From Bacteroides sp. CAG:443 (GTDB lineage: Bacteria > Bacteroidota > Bacteroidia > Bacteroidales > Bacteroidaceae): DNA of 64,000 nucleotides. Of the stretch, positions 26,070-36,670 are shown piece by piece. The position numbers and the translations under genes were made by a program. The stretch covers positions 1 through 64,000 of the forward strand of contig FR887750.1 of NCBI GenBank assembly GCA_000432735.1, written 5' to 3'. The notes under the pieces are model-generated. The model was not told where the DNA came from. It saw only the letters and a program-made list of their open reading frames with translations, and made no database searches. Every line of letters starts with the position of its first letter. The stretch's first letter is position 1.

Positions 26070-27188
26070 ATGATTGCATTATTTTTGGCAGGCAGTTTCT
26101 TGATAGCCCTGCTGCTGGGAATAGTGATGATTCCCAACATTCTGTTAGTGTCCTACCGAAAACGTTTGTTCGATTTGCCTGATTCTCGTAAGGTACATAC
26201 TTGTCCTGTACCTCGTTTGGGAGGGATTTCCTTCTTACCGGCCATTGTCATCACTTTCGCGTTGATAATGGGATTCCGTATTCTCCATGGTATACCGGTA
26301 GAAAATCTTCCGCTGTCGCGTACCTTGTATGAATTCCTGTTTTACATTGTTGGAGCCATGCTGCTGTATCTGACGGGTGTGCAGGATGACCTGATTGGTG
26401 TAGGTTACCGCCGGAAGTTCCTGATACAGATACTAGCGGCCTTGCTGCTCGTTTCTTGCGGCGACTGGATCCGTTCGCTGGGCGGGCTGTTCGGCATTTA
26501 CGACCTTCCGGCATGGCTAGGCATTCCACTTACTGTTTTCCTTGTCGTTTATATTACCAATGCCATCAACTTGATAGACGGTATCGATGGACTGGCTTCC
26601 GGCTTGTGCTGCATTTCTCTTGCCATGCTCGCCTACATGCATATCTATGTGGGACAGTATGTTTACGCCTTTTTGGCACTGGCTACCTTGGGTATCCTGA
26701 TTCCTTTTTGGTGTTACAATGTATTCGGTAATGCCCAAAAAGGCCATAAGTTGTTTATGGGAGATACCGGCAGCCTTACCCTGGGCTATATCCTGAGTTT
26801 TTTGGTTATCCACCTGAGTTTTGTTCACTTTGACGAAGTCGAACATACCAATCCGTCGCTGGCGATTGCCCTCAGTACCCTGATTGTTCCTCTGTTCGAC
26901 GTGGTGCGTGTAGTATTACATCGTGTACGTAACGGAAAAAGTCCCTTTCTGCCCGATAAGAACCATTTTCATCACAAGCTGCTGCGTACCGGTATGCGGG
27001 TACGCTGGGTGATGATAACTATTCTGGCTATTTCACTCTTCTTTATTGGGTTGACCTTGCTGCTGTTGCCTTACTGCAACGTTACCTTTATCCTGATTAT
27101 TGATATCATTCTGTGGATAGCATTGCATCTTTATCTGAATATGCTGATTGCCCATAAAGTAAAACAAACTACACTTGTAAATAATTAA
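26070..27188 (+). CDS. Undecaprenyl-phosphate sugar-1-phosphate transferase (WecA/MraY family)
   Basis: 372 residues with about ten transmembrane helices. Family motifs in order: KVHTCPVPRLGG near residue 48, QDDLIGVGYRRKF near 107 with the Asp pair that binds Mg, NAINLIDGIDGLASGL near 164, FMGDTGSLTLGY near 229, and the cytoplasmic HFHHKLLRTG near 300. It starts capsule repeat units by moving a sugar-1-phosphate (often GlcNAc or a related amino sugar) from a UDP donor to undecaprenyl phosphate at the inner membrane. Specificity cannot be read from the sequence. Confidence 0.93.
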   Translation: MIALFLAGSFLIALLLGIVMIPNILLVSYRKRLFDLPDSRKVHTCPVPRLGGISFLPAIVITFALIMGFRILHGIPVENLPLSRTLYEFLFYIVGAMLLYLTGVQDDLIGVGYRRKFLIQILAALLLVSCGDWIRSLGGLFGIYDLPAWLGIPLTVFLVVYITNAINLIDGIDGLASGLCCISLAMLAYMHIYVGQYVYAFLALATLGILIPFWCYNVFGNAQKGHKLFMGDTGSLTLGYILSFLVIHLSFVHFDEVEHTNPSLAIALSTLIVPLFDVVRVVLHRVRNGKSPFLPDKNHFHHKLLRTGMRVRWVMITILAISLFFIGLTLLLLPYCNVTFILIIDIILWIALHLYLNMLIAHKVKQTTLVNN

Positions 27189-27227
27189 TCTTAAAAATAT
27201 AATCAAACATCTTTTAATGCCATTGTT

Positions 27228-28058
27228 ATGAGATTATCTATCCGCTCTTTGTCGCTACAGGTGGCGTTTTTCCTCTTTGCCGTATGGGCAACCTTTTCGT
27301 GTTCGGCTCCTTCTCAAGTAACGTATTTTCAGGATTTGCGTCCCGGTGAGAGTGAGCAGAAAGTGGTGGCGGCTACCGAAATCAAAGTTCGTCCGGGTGA
27401 CAAACTGTCTATCATCGTAAATAGCCGTGACCCTCAGTTAAGTCAGTTGTTTAATTTGCCGTATGTCTCTCGACAGATTGGACAGGTATCTGCATCCAGT
27501 AGTTCTGTTTCAGGCTCCAGTCAAGGAATATCTGGTTATACGGTCGATGAAAAGGGAATGATTGATTTCCCAGTGTTGGGTAAGATTGAGATAGCCGGCA
27601 AGAACCGCGAAGAAATTGCAGCTTTCATCAAGGAAGAGCTGCTTTCTAAAAATCTGATAAAAGATCCGGTGGTAACTGTGGAATACATGAATCTCTGTAT
27701 TTCTGTTTTGGGAGAAGTGGCAAATCCAGGTCGTTACAGCATCGACCGTGATAAGGTGACCTTACTCGATGCCATCAGTATGGCGGGGGATCTGACCATT
27801 TACGGCAAGCGTGAAAAAGTATTGGTGCTTCGTGAAGAAGAAGGAGTACAGCATGTATATGGCATCAATCTCTGTTCGGCAGAGCATTTGTATACATCTC
27901 CGGTATATTATCTGCGTCAGAACGACGTAGTGTATGTAGAACCGAACAATGTCCGTGCCCGTCAGGCGACGGTAAATGGTAACAACGTACGTTCAACGTC
28001 GTTCTGGATTTCACTCGCTTCGCTGTTGACCACAATTGCTGTACTTGTCTTTAAGTAA
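27228..28058 (+). CDS. Polysaccharide export outer-membrane lipoprotein (Wza-like)
   Basis: 276 residues with a lipoprotein signal ending at Cys25 (ATFSC-SAPSQ). The polysaccharide-export domain spans about 50-140 (IKVRPGDKLSIIVNSRDP, YTVDEKGMIDFPVLGKIEIAG), followed by one SLBB domain (ISVLGEVANPGRYSID) and a C-terminal hydrophobic helix ending VLVFK. It is shorter than E. coli Wza (379), as is usual in Bacteroides. Outer-membrane exit channel, paired with the kinase encoded 27 bp later. Confidence 0.92.
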   Translation: MRLSIRSLSLQVAFFLFAVWATFSCSAPSQVTYFQDLRPGESEQKVVAATEIKVRPGDKLSIIVNSRDPQLSQLFNLPYVSRQIGQVSASSSSVSGSSQGISGYTVDEKGMIDFPVLGKIEIAGKNREEIAAFIKEELLSKNLIKDPVVTVEYMNLCISVLGEVANPGRYSIDRDKVTLLDAISMAGDLTIYGKREKVLVLREEEGVQHVYGINLCSAEHLYTSPVYYLRQNDVVYVEPNNVRARQATVNGNNVRSTSFWISLASLLTTIAVLVFK

Positions 28059-28085
28059 TAATTGAAATTTAATAAATTGTAATTT

Positions 28086-30506
28086 ATGTCCGAAACTCAA
28101 CAACATACCCGTCCGGCTGCCAAAGCGGACGATTTTATCCGTATTCAGGATTTGTATTACCTCTGCCTTGCCAAATGGCGATGGTTTGTGTTATCTTTGG
28201 TGATATGCTTAGGTATTGCGTTTATTTACTTGCTGAAAACTCCTCCCGTTTATACTCGTACGGCTTCCTTATTGATTAAAGAAGAATCGAAAGGACAGTC
28301 TCTTTCCGGTGACGTCGGAGCCTCGTTTTCCGATTTGGGGCTTTTCCAACCCAATACCAATGTAAACAACGAGCTAGTTTCGTTGCAATCGCCTGCCGTA
28401 ATGTACGATGTGGTGAAACGTCTGCATTTGGAAGTGGATTATAGTACGGAAGGAAGTTTCTACGCACAGGTTCGTTATGGTCAGAACTTGCCTGTAACTG
28501 TGAGTTTTGCCGGTTTGGCCGATAATGAAACTGCCGCGCTGACGGTAGAACCTGCTCAATCGAAAGGAATCAAGTTGACTTCGTTTGTCCATAACGGAGA
28601 AAAGGTAGATGGCGAAGTGGTTGGAACCTTGAACGATAGTTTGGTTACTCCGATAGGAAAGATTGTAATCCGTCCGGCTGCCGCTTTTGTGGACTGGCAA
28701 AAAAGTTCGGAACCGCTGACTGTTTCTCGTTCTGGATTAAATTCGGCTGTCAGCCGATATTCCGCAGGATTAAGTGTTGCTTTGCAAAGTGAAAAAACTA
28801 CCATTGTGGATTTAACTTTTAAGGATGTCTGCATCCAACGTGCAGAAGATATTCTGAATACGGTCATTGCGGTATACAATGAAAACTGGATTAAGGACAA
28901 GAATCAGATTGCGGTTAGTACTTCCATGTTTATCAACGATCGTTTGGGCGTGATTGAAAGCGAGTTGGGCCATGTGGATGAAAATATCTCTACCTTCAAG
29001 AGCGAAAACCTGTTGCCCGACGTACAGGCAGCTTCGCAGCTTTACATGACGGAACGTAGTCAGGCACAGTCGCAGATTCTGACCTTGAATACCCAACTTT
29101 CCATGGCACGCTACATCCGTAACTACCTGACCGCTGCTTCCAGTCGCAACCAGTTATTGCCTGCCAATTCCGGTTTGGAAAGTGCGAATATCGAAAATCA
29201 GATTTCTGAATATAACAACTTGCAGCTTCAGCGTAATAATTTGGTTGCAAACAGTAGTGAACAGAACCCTTTGGTAGTAGATATGGACGAATCGCTGCGC
29301 TCCATGCGCCGGAGCATTGTATCCTCCGTAGATAACCTGATTACAACCCTGAATACCCAGATTCATAGTCTGGAAAAGAGCGACCAGCGGGCAACAGAGC
29401 GCATCGCTGCCAATCCTTCGCAAGCCAAATACCTGTTGTCGGTAGAACGTCAGCAGAAAGTAAAGGAATCCCTTTATCTTTTCCTGCTCCAGAAGCGTGA
29501 GGAAAACGAGCTTTCGCAGGCTTTTACCGCCTACAATACGCGTGTGATTACCCCACCGACAGGTTCTATGGCACCTACGGCACCTATGAAGAAAAACATT
29601 TTGTTGGTTGCTTTAGCTTTGGGAGTACTAATTCCCGTAGTGTTTGTTTTCTTGCAGGAAACCCTGAATACCCGCGTACGTGGCAAAAAAGATTTGGAAA
29701 ATCTTTCCATACCTTTTGTAGGAGAAATCCCCTTGTATGGCAAAGTCCGTCGTTCCGGTCTGTTCCATAAAAAAGTGACTCCGCTTACCGAAACCAAGGT
29801 TGTGGTAAAAGAAGGTAGCCGTGACGTAGTGAACGAAGCTTTCCGTGTACTGCGTACCAACTTGGAATTTGTATCTGGTGAAAACGGAAAGGGACAGGTT
29901 ATCCTGATGACTTCCTTCAATCCGGGTAGTGGTAAAACCTTCCTGACCGTTAATATTGCCGCTACGCTTGCTATCAAGGGGAAACGCGTATTGGTTATCG
30001 ATGGTGACCTTCGTCGCGGTTCTACTTCGGTCTATGTGGGTTCGCCCCACCACGGATTGAGTAATTATCTGGCGGGTAAAGTACAGCGTATTGAAGACGT
30101 CATCGTACCGGCTTCCGAAACCGTTCGTTTCGATGTGTTGCCGATAGGTACTATTCCTCCCAATCCTACGGAGCTGTTGGCCGGTGAACGTTTGCAGACA
30201 TTGCTTGCTGACTTCCGTACCCGTTACGACTATATCCTGATAGACTGTCCGCCGATTGAGCTGGTAGCCGATACTCATATCATCGGGAAGTATGCCGACC
30301 GGACCATCTTTGTGGTACGTGCCGGACTGCTGGAACGCAGTATGCTGCCTGAATTGGAAGCTCTCTATATCGAACATAAATTCAAGAATATGACGGTACT
30401 GCTGAACGGTACCGAAGGCAACGGTTCGTATCGTTACGGCTATCGTTACGGTTATCATTACGGCTACGGATCTAGCTATTATTACGGAAACGAAAAGCAG
30501 AAATAA
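28086..30506 (+). CDS. Polysaccharide co-polymerase/BY-family tyrosine kinase (Wzc-like)
   Basis: 806 residues. The Wzz domain begins around residue 15, with TM1 near 35-56. A long periplasmic coiled-coil follows (about 250-470). TM2 lies near 500-520. The cytoplasmic kinase has Walker A NPGSGKT near 613, Walker A' VIDGDLRRG near 638, and Walker B ILIDCPP near 717. The C-terminus carries a dense tyrosine cluster (about residues 780-802, GYxYGY-type spacing) that is the autophosphorylation tail. It controls chain length and export together with the Wza-like protein; cycling of the Tyr tail requires the phosphatase encoded 2 bp downstream. Confidence 0.95.
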   Translation: MSETQQHTRPAAKADDFIRIQDLYYLCLAKWRWFVLSLVICLGIAFIYLLKTPPVYTRTASLLIKEESKGQSLSGDVGASFSDLGLFQPNTNVNNELVSLQSPAVMYDVVKRLHLEVDYSTEGSFYAQVRYGQNLPVTVSFAGLADNETAALTVEPAQSKGIKLTSFVHNGEKVDGEVVGTLNDSLVTPIGKIVIRPAAAFVDWQKSSEPLTVSRSGLNSAVSRYSAGLSVALQSEKTTIVDLTFKDVCIQRAEDILNTVIAVYNENWIKDKNQIAVSTSMFINDRLGVIESELGHVDENISTFKSENLLPDVQAASQLYMTERSQAQSQILTLNTQLSMARYIRNYLTAASSRNQLLPANSGLESANIENQISEYNNLQLQRNNLVANSSEQNPLVVDMDESLRSMRRSIVSSVDNLITTLNTQIHSLEKSDQRATERIAANPSQAKYLLSVERQQKVKESLYLFLLQKREENELSQAFTAYNTRVITPPTGSMAPTAPMKKNILLVALALGVLIPVVFVFLQETLNTRVRGKKDLENLSIPFVGEIPLYGKVRRSGLFHKKVTPLTETKVVVKEGSRDVVNEAFRVLRTNLEFVSGENGKGQVILMTSFNPGSGKTFLTVNIAATLAIKGKRVLVIDGDLRRGSTSVYVGSPHHGLSNYLAGKVQRIEDVIVPASETVRFDVLPIGTIPPNPTELLAGERLQTLLADFRTRYDYILIDCPPIELVADTHIIGKYADRTIFVVRAGLLERSMLPELEALYIEHKFKNMTVLLNGTEGNGSYRYGYRYGYHYGYGSSYYYGNEKQK

Positions 30507-30508
30507 GA

Positions 30509-31219
30509 ATGAGCTGGTGGTGGCCTTTTCAGAAAAAGCAAACACTTGCAGAAAGCGGAATCCTGCGGGGAATGACCGACTATCATTCCCACCTGCTTCC
30601 CGGTGTAGACGACGGTGTGCAGACTGTCGAAGAATCCTTGGCTATATTGCGGCTGTATGAACAGTTGGGAATCCGTGAAGTTTGGTTTACACCCCATATT
30701 ATGGAAGACATTCCCAATACCACAGCTGGACTACGTAGCCGCTTCGAACAGTTTCAGAAACAGTATACCGGAAATATCCACTTGCATTTAGCAGCCGAGT
30801 ACATGCTCGACAACCTCTTCAAGGAACGCCTTGCCCATCGTGATTTATTGCCGATAGGAGAAGAAGGCAATCACCTGTTGGTAGAAACCTCCTATTTCAA
30901 TCCCCCGATGGATCTGTATGGCATGATAGAAAAAATCAAGTCAGCCGGATTTATTCCGGTACTGGCACATCCGGAACGCTATACCTATATGGGGGAAAAA
31001 GAGTATCATCGGCTGAAAGAGGCTGGAGTCATGTTTCAGTCGAACCTGCCTTCCTTGGCAGGCAGTTATGGGAAGCTGGTTCTTCAAAAAGTTCGTCATT
31101 TTTCAGTACAAGGATATACCGATATATGGGGAACCGATACCCATCGGTTACAAGTTTTGAACTCAATAATCACATCCCCTTGTCTGATCAAAGAAATTTC
31201 TATAAAAAATGCAATATGA
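30509..31219 (+). CDS. PHP-family protein-tyrosine phosphatase (CpsB/YwqE type)
   Basis: 236 residues. Metal-binding motifs: [13 protein letters not shown] (His26, His28), EVWFTPHIM, and HPERYTYM near residue 150, with the final GTDTHR. It is expected to dephosphorylate the tyrosine tail of the adjacent kinase in the cytoplasm. The phosphatase stop overlaps the rmlA start by four bases (ATGA at 31216-31219). Confidence 0.92.
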   Translation: MSWWWPFQKKQTLAESGILRGMTDYHSHLLPGVDDGVQTVEESLAILRLYEQLGIREVWFTPHIMEDIPNTTAGLRSRFEQFQKQYTGNIHLHLAAEYMLDNLFKERLAHRDLLPIGEEGNHLLVETSYFNPPMDLYGMIEKIKSAGFIPVLAHPERYTYMGEKEYHRLKEAGVMFQSNLPSLAGSYGKLVLQKVRHFSVQGYTDIWGTDTHRLQVLNSIITSPCLIKEISIKNAI

Positions 31220-32124
31220 AAGGAATCGTATTAGCCGGAGGTAGCGGTACACGTTTGTACCCTATCACAAAAGGAGTCAGCAAGCAATTGCTCCCCGTAT
31301 TCGACAAACCGATGATCTATTACCCGATTTCGGTACTGATGCTTGCAGGCATCCGTGAAATTCTGATTATCTCTACTCCATTTGACCTGCCGGGGTTCAA
31401 GCGCCTGCTGGGTGACGGGAGCGACTTCGGAGTGCGCTTTGAGTATGCAGAACAGCCGTCACCGGACGGACTGGCTCAGGCATTTATCATTGGAGAGAAG
31501 TTTATCGGCAACGACAGTGTATGTCTGGTGCTGGGCGACAATATCTTCCACGGCGCAGGTCTGACCGGATTGCTGAAGGAAGCGGTTCGCACGGCAGAAG
31601 AGGACAAGAAAGCTACGGTATTCGGTTACTGGGTAAGTGATCCGGAACGCTACGGTGTTGCCGAGTTCGACAACGACGGAAACTGCCTCTCGATTGAAGA
31701 GAAACCAGCGCATCCGAAATCGAACTATGCGGTAGTGGGTCTTTATTTCTACCCAAACAAAGTGGTAGAAGTTGCCAAAAACATCAAGCCGTCGGCACGT
31801 GGGGAACTGGAAATTACGACTGTAAACCAGCAGTTCTTGGCAGACAAGGAACTGAAGGTGCAGACTCTGGGACGTGGCTTTGCATGGCTCGATACGGGTA
31901 CACACGACTCTCTGAGTGAAGCCTCTACGTTTATCGAGGTGATTGAAAAACGTCAGGGACTGAAGATTGCCTGTCTGGAAGGCATTGCTTTCCGTCAGGG
32001 ATGGATTACGGCAGATAAGCTGAGAGAGCTGGCACAGCCCATGTTGAAAAACCAGTACGGACAGTATCTGCTGCAGGTGATAGATGAAGTAGAATATACA
32101 GGTAAAAGTAATCTGGACTATTAA
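31216..32124 (+). CDS. rfbA: Glucose-1-phosphate thymidylyltransferase
   Basis: 302 residues from the ATG at 31216; the frame is open upstream to 31126, but those 30 codons lie inside the phosphatase gene and lack family similarity. [16 protein letters not shown] gives the nucleotide-binding signature, with [16 protein letters not shown] and [12 protein letters not shown] following. It makes dTDP-glucose from dTTP and glucose-1-phosphate, the first of the four steps to dTDP-L-rhamnose. All four genes are contiguous here in the order A, C, D, B. Confidence 0.96.
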   Translation: MKGIVLAGGSGTRLYPITKGVSKQLLPVFDKPMIYYPISVLMLAGIREILIISTPFDLPGFKRLLGDGSDFGVRFEYAEQPSPDGLAQAFIIGEKFIGNDSVCLVLGDNIFHGAGLTGLLKEAVRTAEEDKKATVFGYWVSDPERYGVAEFDNDGNCLSIEEKPAHPKSNYAVVGLYFYPNKVVEVAKNIKPSARGELEITTVNQQFLADKELKVQTLGRGFAWLDTGTHDSLSEASTFIEVIEKRQGLKIACLEGIAFRQGWITADKLRELAQPMLKNQYGQYLLQVIDEVEYTGKSNLDY

Positions 32125-32125
32125 T

Positions 32126-32698
32126 ATGGAAGTAATTAAAACTGCTATAGAGGGCGTGGTCATCATCGAACCGCGCCTTTTTAAAGACGACAGAGGATAT
32201 TTCTTCGAGTCATTTTCGGAACGTGATTTCAATGCACAGGTACGTACCGTAAAGTTCGTGCAGGATAATGAAAGCAAGTCATGCTACGGTGTGCTGCGCG
32301 GTCTGCATTTCCAGAAACCGCCTTTTGCACAAAGCAAGCTGGTACGGGTAATCAAAGGTGCCGTTCTGGATGTAGCCGTAGATATCCGCAAAGGTTCTCC
32401 TACTTTCGGAAAGCATGTAGCGGTAGAGCTGACGGAAGACAATCACCGACAGTTCTTCATTCCGCGTGGTTTCGCACACGGGTTCAGTGTACTGACTCCG
32501 GAAGTGATTTTCCAGTATAAGTGTGATAATTTTTATGCGCCACAAAGCGAGGGTGCCCTTGCATGGGATGATCCGGACTTGGGCATTGACTGGAAGGTTC
32601 CGGCCGACAAGGTGATTCTATCGGCAAAGGACAAACACCATTCACGCCTGAAGGATTCGGAATGGCTGTTCGACTACAAGGAAGATTTGTATAAATAA
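32126..32698 (+). CDS. rfbC: dTDP-4-dehydrorhamnose 3,5-epimerase
   Basis: 190 residues, the usual length. Cupin fold with RGLHFQ near 58-63 (catalytic His61), KLVRVIKGAVLDVAVDIR, and PRGFAHGFSVL near 113-123. Third step of the dTDP-rhamnose pathway. It begins 1 bp after the rfbA stop codon. Confidence 0.96.
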   Translation: MEVIKTAIEGVVIIEPRLFKDDRGYFFESFSERDFNAQVRTVKFVQDNESKSCYGVLRGLHFQKPPFAQSKLVRVIKGAVLDVAVDIRKGSPTFGKHVAVELTEDNHRQFFIPRGFAHGFSVLTPEVIFQYKCDNFYAPQSEGALAWDDPDLGIDWKVPADKVILSAKDKHHSRLKDSEWLFDYKEDLYK

Positions 32699-32712
32699 GG
32701 AAAGGAGCAATC

Positions 32713-33624
32713 ATGAATATTTTAGTGACAGGCGCAAACGGCCAGCTGGGTAACGAGATGCGTATCATCAGCAAGCAGACTTCCTATAATTACCTGTTTA
32801 CCGACGTAGTGGAAGCCGAAGGAGTGGAGACTACTCTGCTGGACATTACCGATGCGGAAGCGGTGGATAAAATGGTACAGGAACAGCATATCAACTGCAT
32901 TGTGAACTGTGCGGCTTATACCAACGTAGACAAGGCTGAAAGTGACGCGGTTCTCTGTCGCAAGCTGAATGCTGCAGCTCCTAAGATTCTGGCGGAAGCC
33001 ATGAAAAAGGCAGGCGGTCTGCTTGTTCAGATTTCTACCGACTATGTTTTTGGAAGTGATCCGTATAATACGCCATGCCATGAGGATCAGAAGGGTACAC
33101 CTACAGGTGTATATGGTGAAACGAAACTGGAAGGAGAACGATACATTGAAGCTACGGGATGCGACTACGTGATTATACGTACAGCCTGGCTGTATTCGGA
33201 ATTTGGAAAGAACTTCGTAAAGACCATGCTGAACCTGACAGCTTCGAAACCGGCTCTGAATGTGGTATTCGACCAGGCAGGTACACCGACTTATGCGCTC
33301 GATCTGGCTGTTGCCATCGAAGCGGTTCTGAATGACTATGCTGCCGAAAAGCCGCAAAATGGGTACAGCAAGACTGGAATCTATCATTTCAGCAACGAAG
33401 GGGTATGCTCGTGGTACGACTTTACCAAAGTGATAGCCGAGCTTGCCGGACACACGACATGCGATATCCAGCCCTGCCACAGCAACGAGTTCCCCAGCCC
33501 GGTAAAACGTCCGGCTTATTCCGTACTGGACAAGACCAAGATAAAGCTGACTTTCGGACTGAAGATTCCTTACTGGACCGACTCGCTGAAAGCATGCATG
33601 AGCAACATGGGAGTGCTTAAATAA
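32713..33624 (+). CDS. rfbD: dTDP-4-dehydrorhamnose reductase
   Basis: 303 residues. Short-chain dehydrogenase with GANGQLGNEM at residues 7-16, NCAAYTNVDKAE near 74-85, STDYVFG near 107, and the catalytic YGETKLEGE near 132-140. Last step, giving dTDP-L-rhamnose. Supplies the rhamnosyltransferases of this locus, for example the DUF1972-type enzyme at 51471. Confidence 0.96.
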   Translation: MNILVTGANGQLGNEMRIISKQTSYNYLFTDVVEAEGVETTLLDITDAEAVDKMVQEQHINCIVNCAAYTNVDKAESDAVLCRKLNAAAPKILAEAMKKAGGLLVQISTDYVFGSDPYNTPCHEDQKGTPTGVYGETKLEGERYIEATGCDYVIIRTAWLYSEFGKNFVKTMLNLTASKPALNVVFDQAGTPTYALDLAVAIEAVLNDYAAEKPQNGYSKTGIYHFSNEGVCSWYDFTKVIAELAGHTTCDIQPCHSNEFPSPVKRPAYSVLDKTKIKLTFGLKIPYWTDSLKACMSNMGVLK

Positions 33625-33646
33625 ATCATCGCAAACAAAGATAATT

Positions 33647-34792
33647 ATGGAAAATTTTAAACGCAATATAATCGTAACCGGTGGAGCGGGCTTCATCGGC
33701 AGTCATGTGGTACGTCTGTTTGTCAACAAATATCCGGAATACCACATCATCAATCTGGATAAGCTGACATATGCCGGAAACCTCGCCAACCTGAAGGATA
33801 TAGAGAACAAGCCGAACTATACGTTTGTAAAGGCTGACATCTGCGACTATGAGAAGATGCTGGAGCTGATGCAGCAGTATCACGTAGACGGTATTATTCA
33901 TCTGGCTGCCGAAAGTCATGTAGACCGTAGCATCAAGGATCCGTTTACCTTTGCACGTACCAACGTAATGGGTACACTGAGCCTGCTTCAGGCTGCAAAG
34001 GTGTACTGGGAAAGCCTGCCTGAAAAATACGAGGGTAAGCGTTTCTATCACATTTCTACCGACGAAGTGTACGGTGCCCTGAAACTGACACACCCGGAAG
34101 GCGTGAAGCCGCCGTTCACCACAAAAGCCTCATCGGGAAAGCATCATCTGGCTTATGGAACGGAGTTCTTCTATGAAGATACCAAATACAATCCGCATAG
34201 CCCGTATTCTGCATCGAAAGCCAGCAGCGACCACTTTGTACGTGCTTTCCACGATACATACGGCATGCCGACCATCGTAACGAACTGTTCGAACAACTAC
34301 GGTCCATATCAGTTCCCTGAAAAGCTGATTCCGCTGTTTATCAACAACATCCGTCACCGCAAACCGTTGCCTGTATACGGCAAGGGTGAAAATGTGCGCG
34401 ACTGGCTGTATGTGGTAGACCATGCACGTGCCATCGACGTGATTTTCCACAACGGAAAGATTGCCGAAACTTACAATATCGGCGGTTTCAATGAATGGAA
34501 GAATATCGACATCATCAAAGTGGTTATCAATACGGTAGATCGTCTGCTGGGACGCCCGGAAGGAGCTGACATGGATTTGATCACCTACGTAACCGACCGT
34601 CCGGGACACGACATGCGTTATGCCATCGACTCTACCAAGCTGCAAAAAGAACTGGGCTGGGAACCGAGCCTTCAGTTTGAAGAGGGTATTGAAGAGACCG
34701 TGAAATGGTATCTGGATAATCAGGAGTGGATGGATAATGTTACCAGCGGTGATTATCAGAAGTATTACGAGAGTATGTATAAGAACAGATAA
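33647..34792 (+). CDS. rfbB: dTDP-glucose 4,6-dehydratase
   Basis: 381 residues. NAD-binding TGGAGFIGSHVV at about 11-22, LAAESHVDRSI near 88, STDEVYGAL near 136, and the catalytic YSASKASSDH near 185. Compared with a typical 350-residue RmlB, the extra length is partly an insert around HPEGVKPPFTTKASSGKHH, common in Bacteroidales homologues. Second step of the dTDP-rhamnose pathway. Last gene before base composition shifts to much higher AT. Confidence 0.96.
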   Translation: MENFKRNIIVTGGAGFIGSHVVRLFVNKYPEYHIINLDKLTYAGNLANLKDIENKPNYTFVKADICDYEKMLELMQQYHVDGIIHLAAESHVDRSIKDPFTFARTNVMGTLSLLQAAKVYWESLPEKYEGKRFYHISTDEVYGALKLTHPEGVKPPFTTKASSGKHHLAYGTEFFYEDTKYNPHSPYSASKASSDHFVRAFHDTYGMPTIVTNCSNNYGPYQFPEKLIPLFINNIRHRKPLPVYGKGENVRDWLYVVDHARAIDVIFHNGKIAETYNIGGFNEWKNIDIIKVVINTVDRLLGRPEGADMDLITYVTDRPGHDMRYAIDSTKLQKELGWEPSLQFEEGIEETVKWYLDNQEWMDNVTSGDYQKYYESMYKNR

Positions 34793-34881
34793 TAGGGGCA
34801 CCAATTTATGATAGCATAGTTAGATATACTTCTGACTATGTATTTGTTTCGGAAGTATTGTTTAAGGGTATTGATATTATA

Positions 34882-36426
34882 ATGGCTAAAGAATCAAGAG
34901 TAAAGAAAAGTTTATTGAATGTACGGATGAACTTAATATGCTACATGATTTCGTTGATTGTGGCTTTCTTCACACGTAAAGTTTTTTTGGATCATTTAGG
35001 TACTGAATTTATTGGTTTTACTGGAACTTTACAGAGCCTTTTAGGTTTTTTGAATTTAGCAGAATTAGGTGTAGGATCGGCTATTGGTTATGTCTTATAT
35101 AAACCTATTTTCGATGATGATAAGGAGAAGATTAATGAAATTATTTCTGTTTTTGGCTATTTATATCGAATTATTGGTCTATTCATATTAGGGTCTGGTG
35201 TAATTCTGTCTTTATTTCTTCCCTTGATTTTTCCTAATACAACATTTTCCTGGGAAGTCATCTATTTAGGCTTTTATGCTTATCTTTTTAGTTCAATGCT
35301 TGGATATTTTGTAAATTATAAACAAACATTACTTTCAGCTGATCAACGTAATTATGAAATTACAGGATATTATCAGGCAGTAACAAGTAGTAAGATGGTG
35401 GTACAAATGATTTTAGCAATTTGTATACAAAGCTTTATATTGTATTTGTGTATTGAATTATTATTTGGTATTATTTATTCATTTGTTCTTACTTATCGTA
35501 TTAATAAAGTGTATCCTTGGTTAGAAAGTGATATCAAATTAGGAAAACAATTGTTTAAAAAATATCCTGAAATTGGAAAATATGTGAAACAATTGTTTGT
35601 CCATAAAATTGGAGGGTTTGTTCAATTTCAAATTACTCCATTTCTAATATATTCTTATGTATCATTGCCTATTGTTGCATTATATGGAAATTATACATTG
35701 ATTACTCAAAAAGTTCAAGGATTTATTTCTGGTATTTTGGATAGTACTTCTGCTGGAGTCGGTAATTTAATATCTGAAGGAAACAGAGGAAAAATCTATG
35801 CAACATACAAAGAATTATTTGCAATACGTTTCTTTATATCCGGAGTATTAACTGCTTGTATTTTCCATTTATGTAACCCTTTTATCTCTGTATGGTTAGG
35901 TAGTGAGTATCCACTTCCTAGACATATTCTGTTGATGATATCTATCCAATTCTTTTTGGCTGTTTTTCGTGGAATAACTGATCAGTTTATCTTTGGATAT
36001 GGTCTGTTTTATGATGTATGGGCTCCTGCTGCTGAATCTTTGATTTTTGTAGTATCTGCCATTATTTTTGGCTCTTTATGGGGATTGTCAGGGGTACTTT
36101 GTGGACCACTAATTTCTACCATTATAATTGTATATATATGGAAACCCTATTTTTTGTTTAGTAAAGGATTTAAGATATCTGTATTTCATTACTTCAAATT
36201 ATTTACCATTCATTTGATTGGTATTTTAGTGGCATTTGTTGGTACAGAATTGTTATTCAAGAAGTTTTATAATCAGATTTCATTGAATACAACTTGGCTG
36301 AATTGGATATTAGGGGCTTTACTCTTCACAGTTTTATTGACTATATTTTCTTTTATATTTCTATATGTCCTATCTTTAGGATTACGTACTTTTATACATA
36401 GATTTGTTAAAAGAAGAAGGCGATAA
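34882..36426 (+). CDS. Polysaccharide flippase (Wzx-like, MOP superfamily)
   Basis: 514 residues from the ATG at 34882; an upstream in-frame TTG at 34858 is less likely. About 12-14 transmembrane segments, with the N-terminal RMNLICYMISLIVAFFTRKVFLDHLGTEFIGFTG pattern of Bacteroidales capsule flippases and a basic C-terminal end (KRRRR). It moves the lipid-linked repeat unit across the inner membrane for polymerisation. It is clearly more AT-rich than rfbB, marking the start of the strain-variable core. The 244 bp after it (36427-36670) are AT-rich with no feature that I can identify. Confidence 0.9.
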   Translation: MAKESRVKKSLLNVRMNLICYMISLIVAFFTRKVFLDHLGTEFIGFTGTLQSLLGFLNLAELGVGSAIGYVLYKPIFDDDKEKINEIISVFGYLYRIIGLFILGSGVILSLFLPLIFPNTTFSWEVIYLGFYAYLFSSMLGYFVNYKQTLLSADQRNYEITGYYQAVTSSKMVVQMILAICIQSFILYLCIELLFGIIYSFVLTYRINKVYPWLESDIKLGKQLFKKYPEIGKYVKQLFVHKIGGFVQFQITPFLIYSYVSLPIVALYGNYTLITQKVQGFISGILDSTSAGVGNLISEGNRGKIYATYKELFAIRFFISGVLTACIFHLCNPFISVWLGSEYPLPRHILLMISIQFFLAVFRGITDQFIFGYGLFYDVWAPAAESLIFVVSAIIFGSLWGLSGVLCGPLISTIIIVYIWKPYFLFSKGFKISVFHYFKLFTIHLIGILVAFVGTELLFKKFYNQISLNTTWLNWILGALLFTVLLTIFSFIFLYVLSLGLRTFIHRFVKRRRR

Positions 36427-36670
36427 AGAAATAAATATCATTTGTATATTGTATTATAAAGTTACTTTATGAAGAATTTGTTTTAATGCTGGCTGATATT
36501 TATCAATGTTAATATCGAAATACTTATTTGATAATTTTTTGATGTAGAATTTGTTTGAAAATGAAATTATCTACATTGTAAATGTTATATTTTATGATAT
36601 GTACATTCAAATTAAGAAAGAGAATAGTTAGATGCAAAGAAAATAAACTTATTAGAAAACGATAAAATTT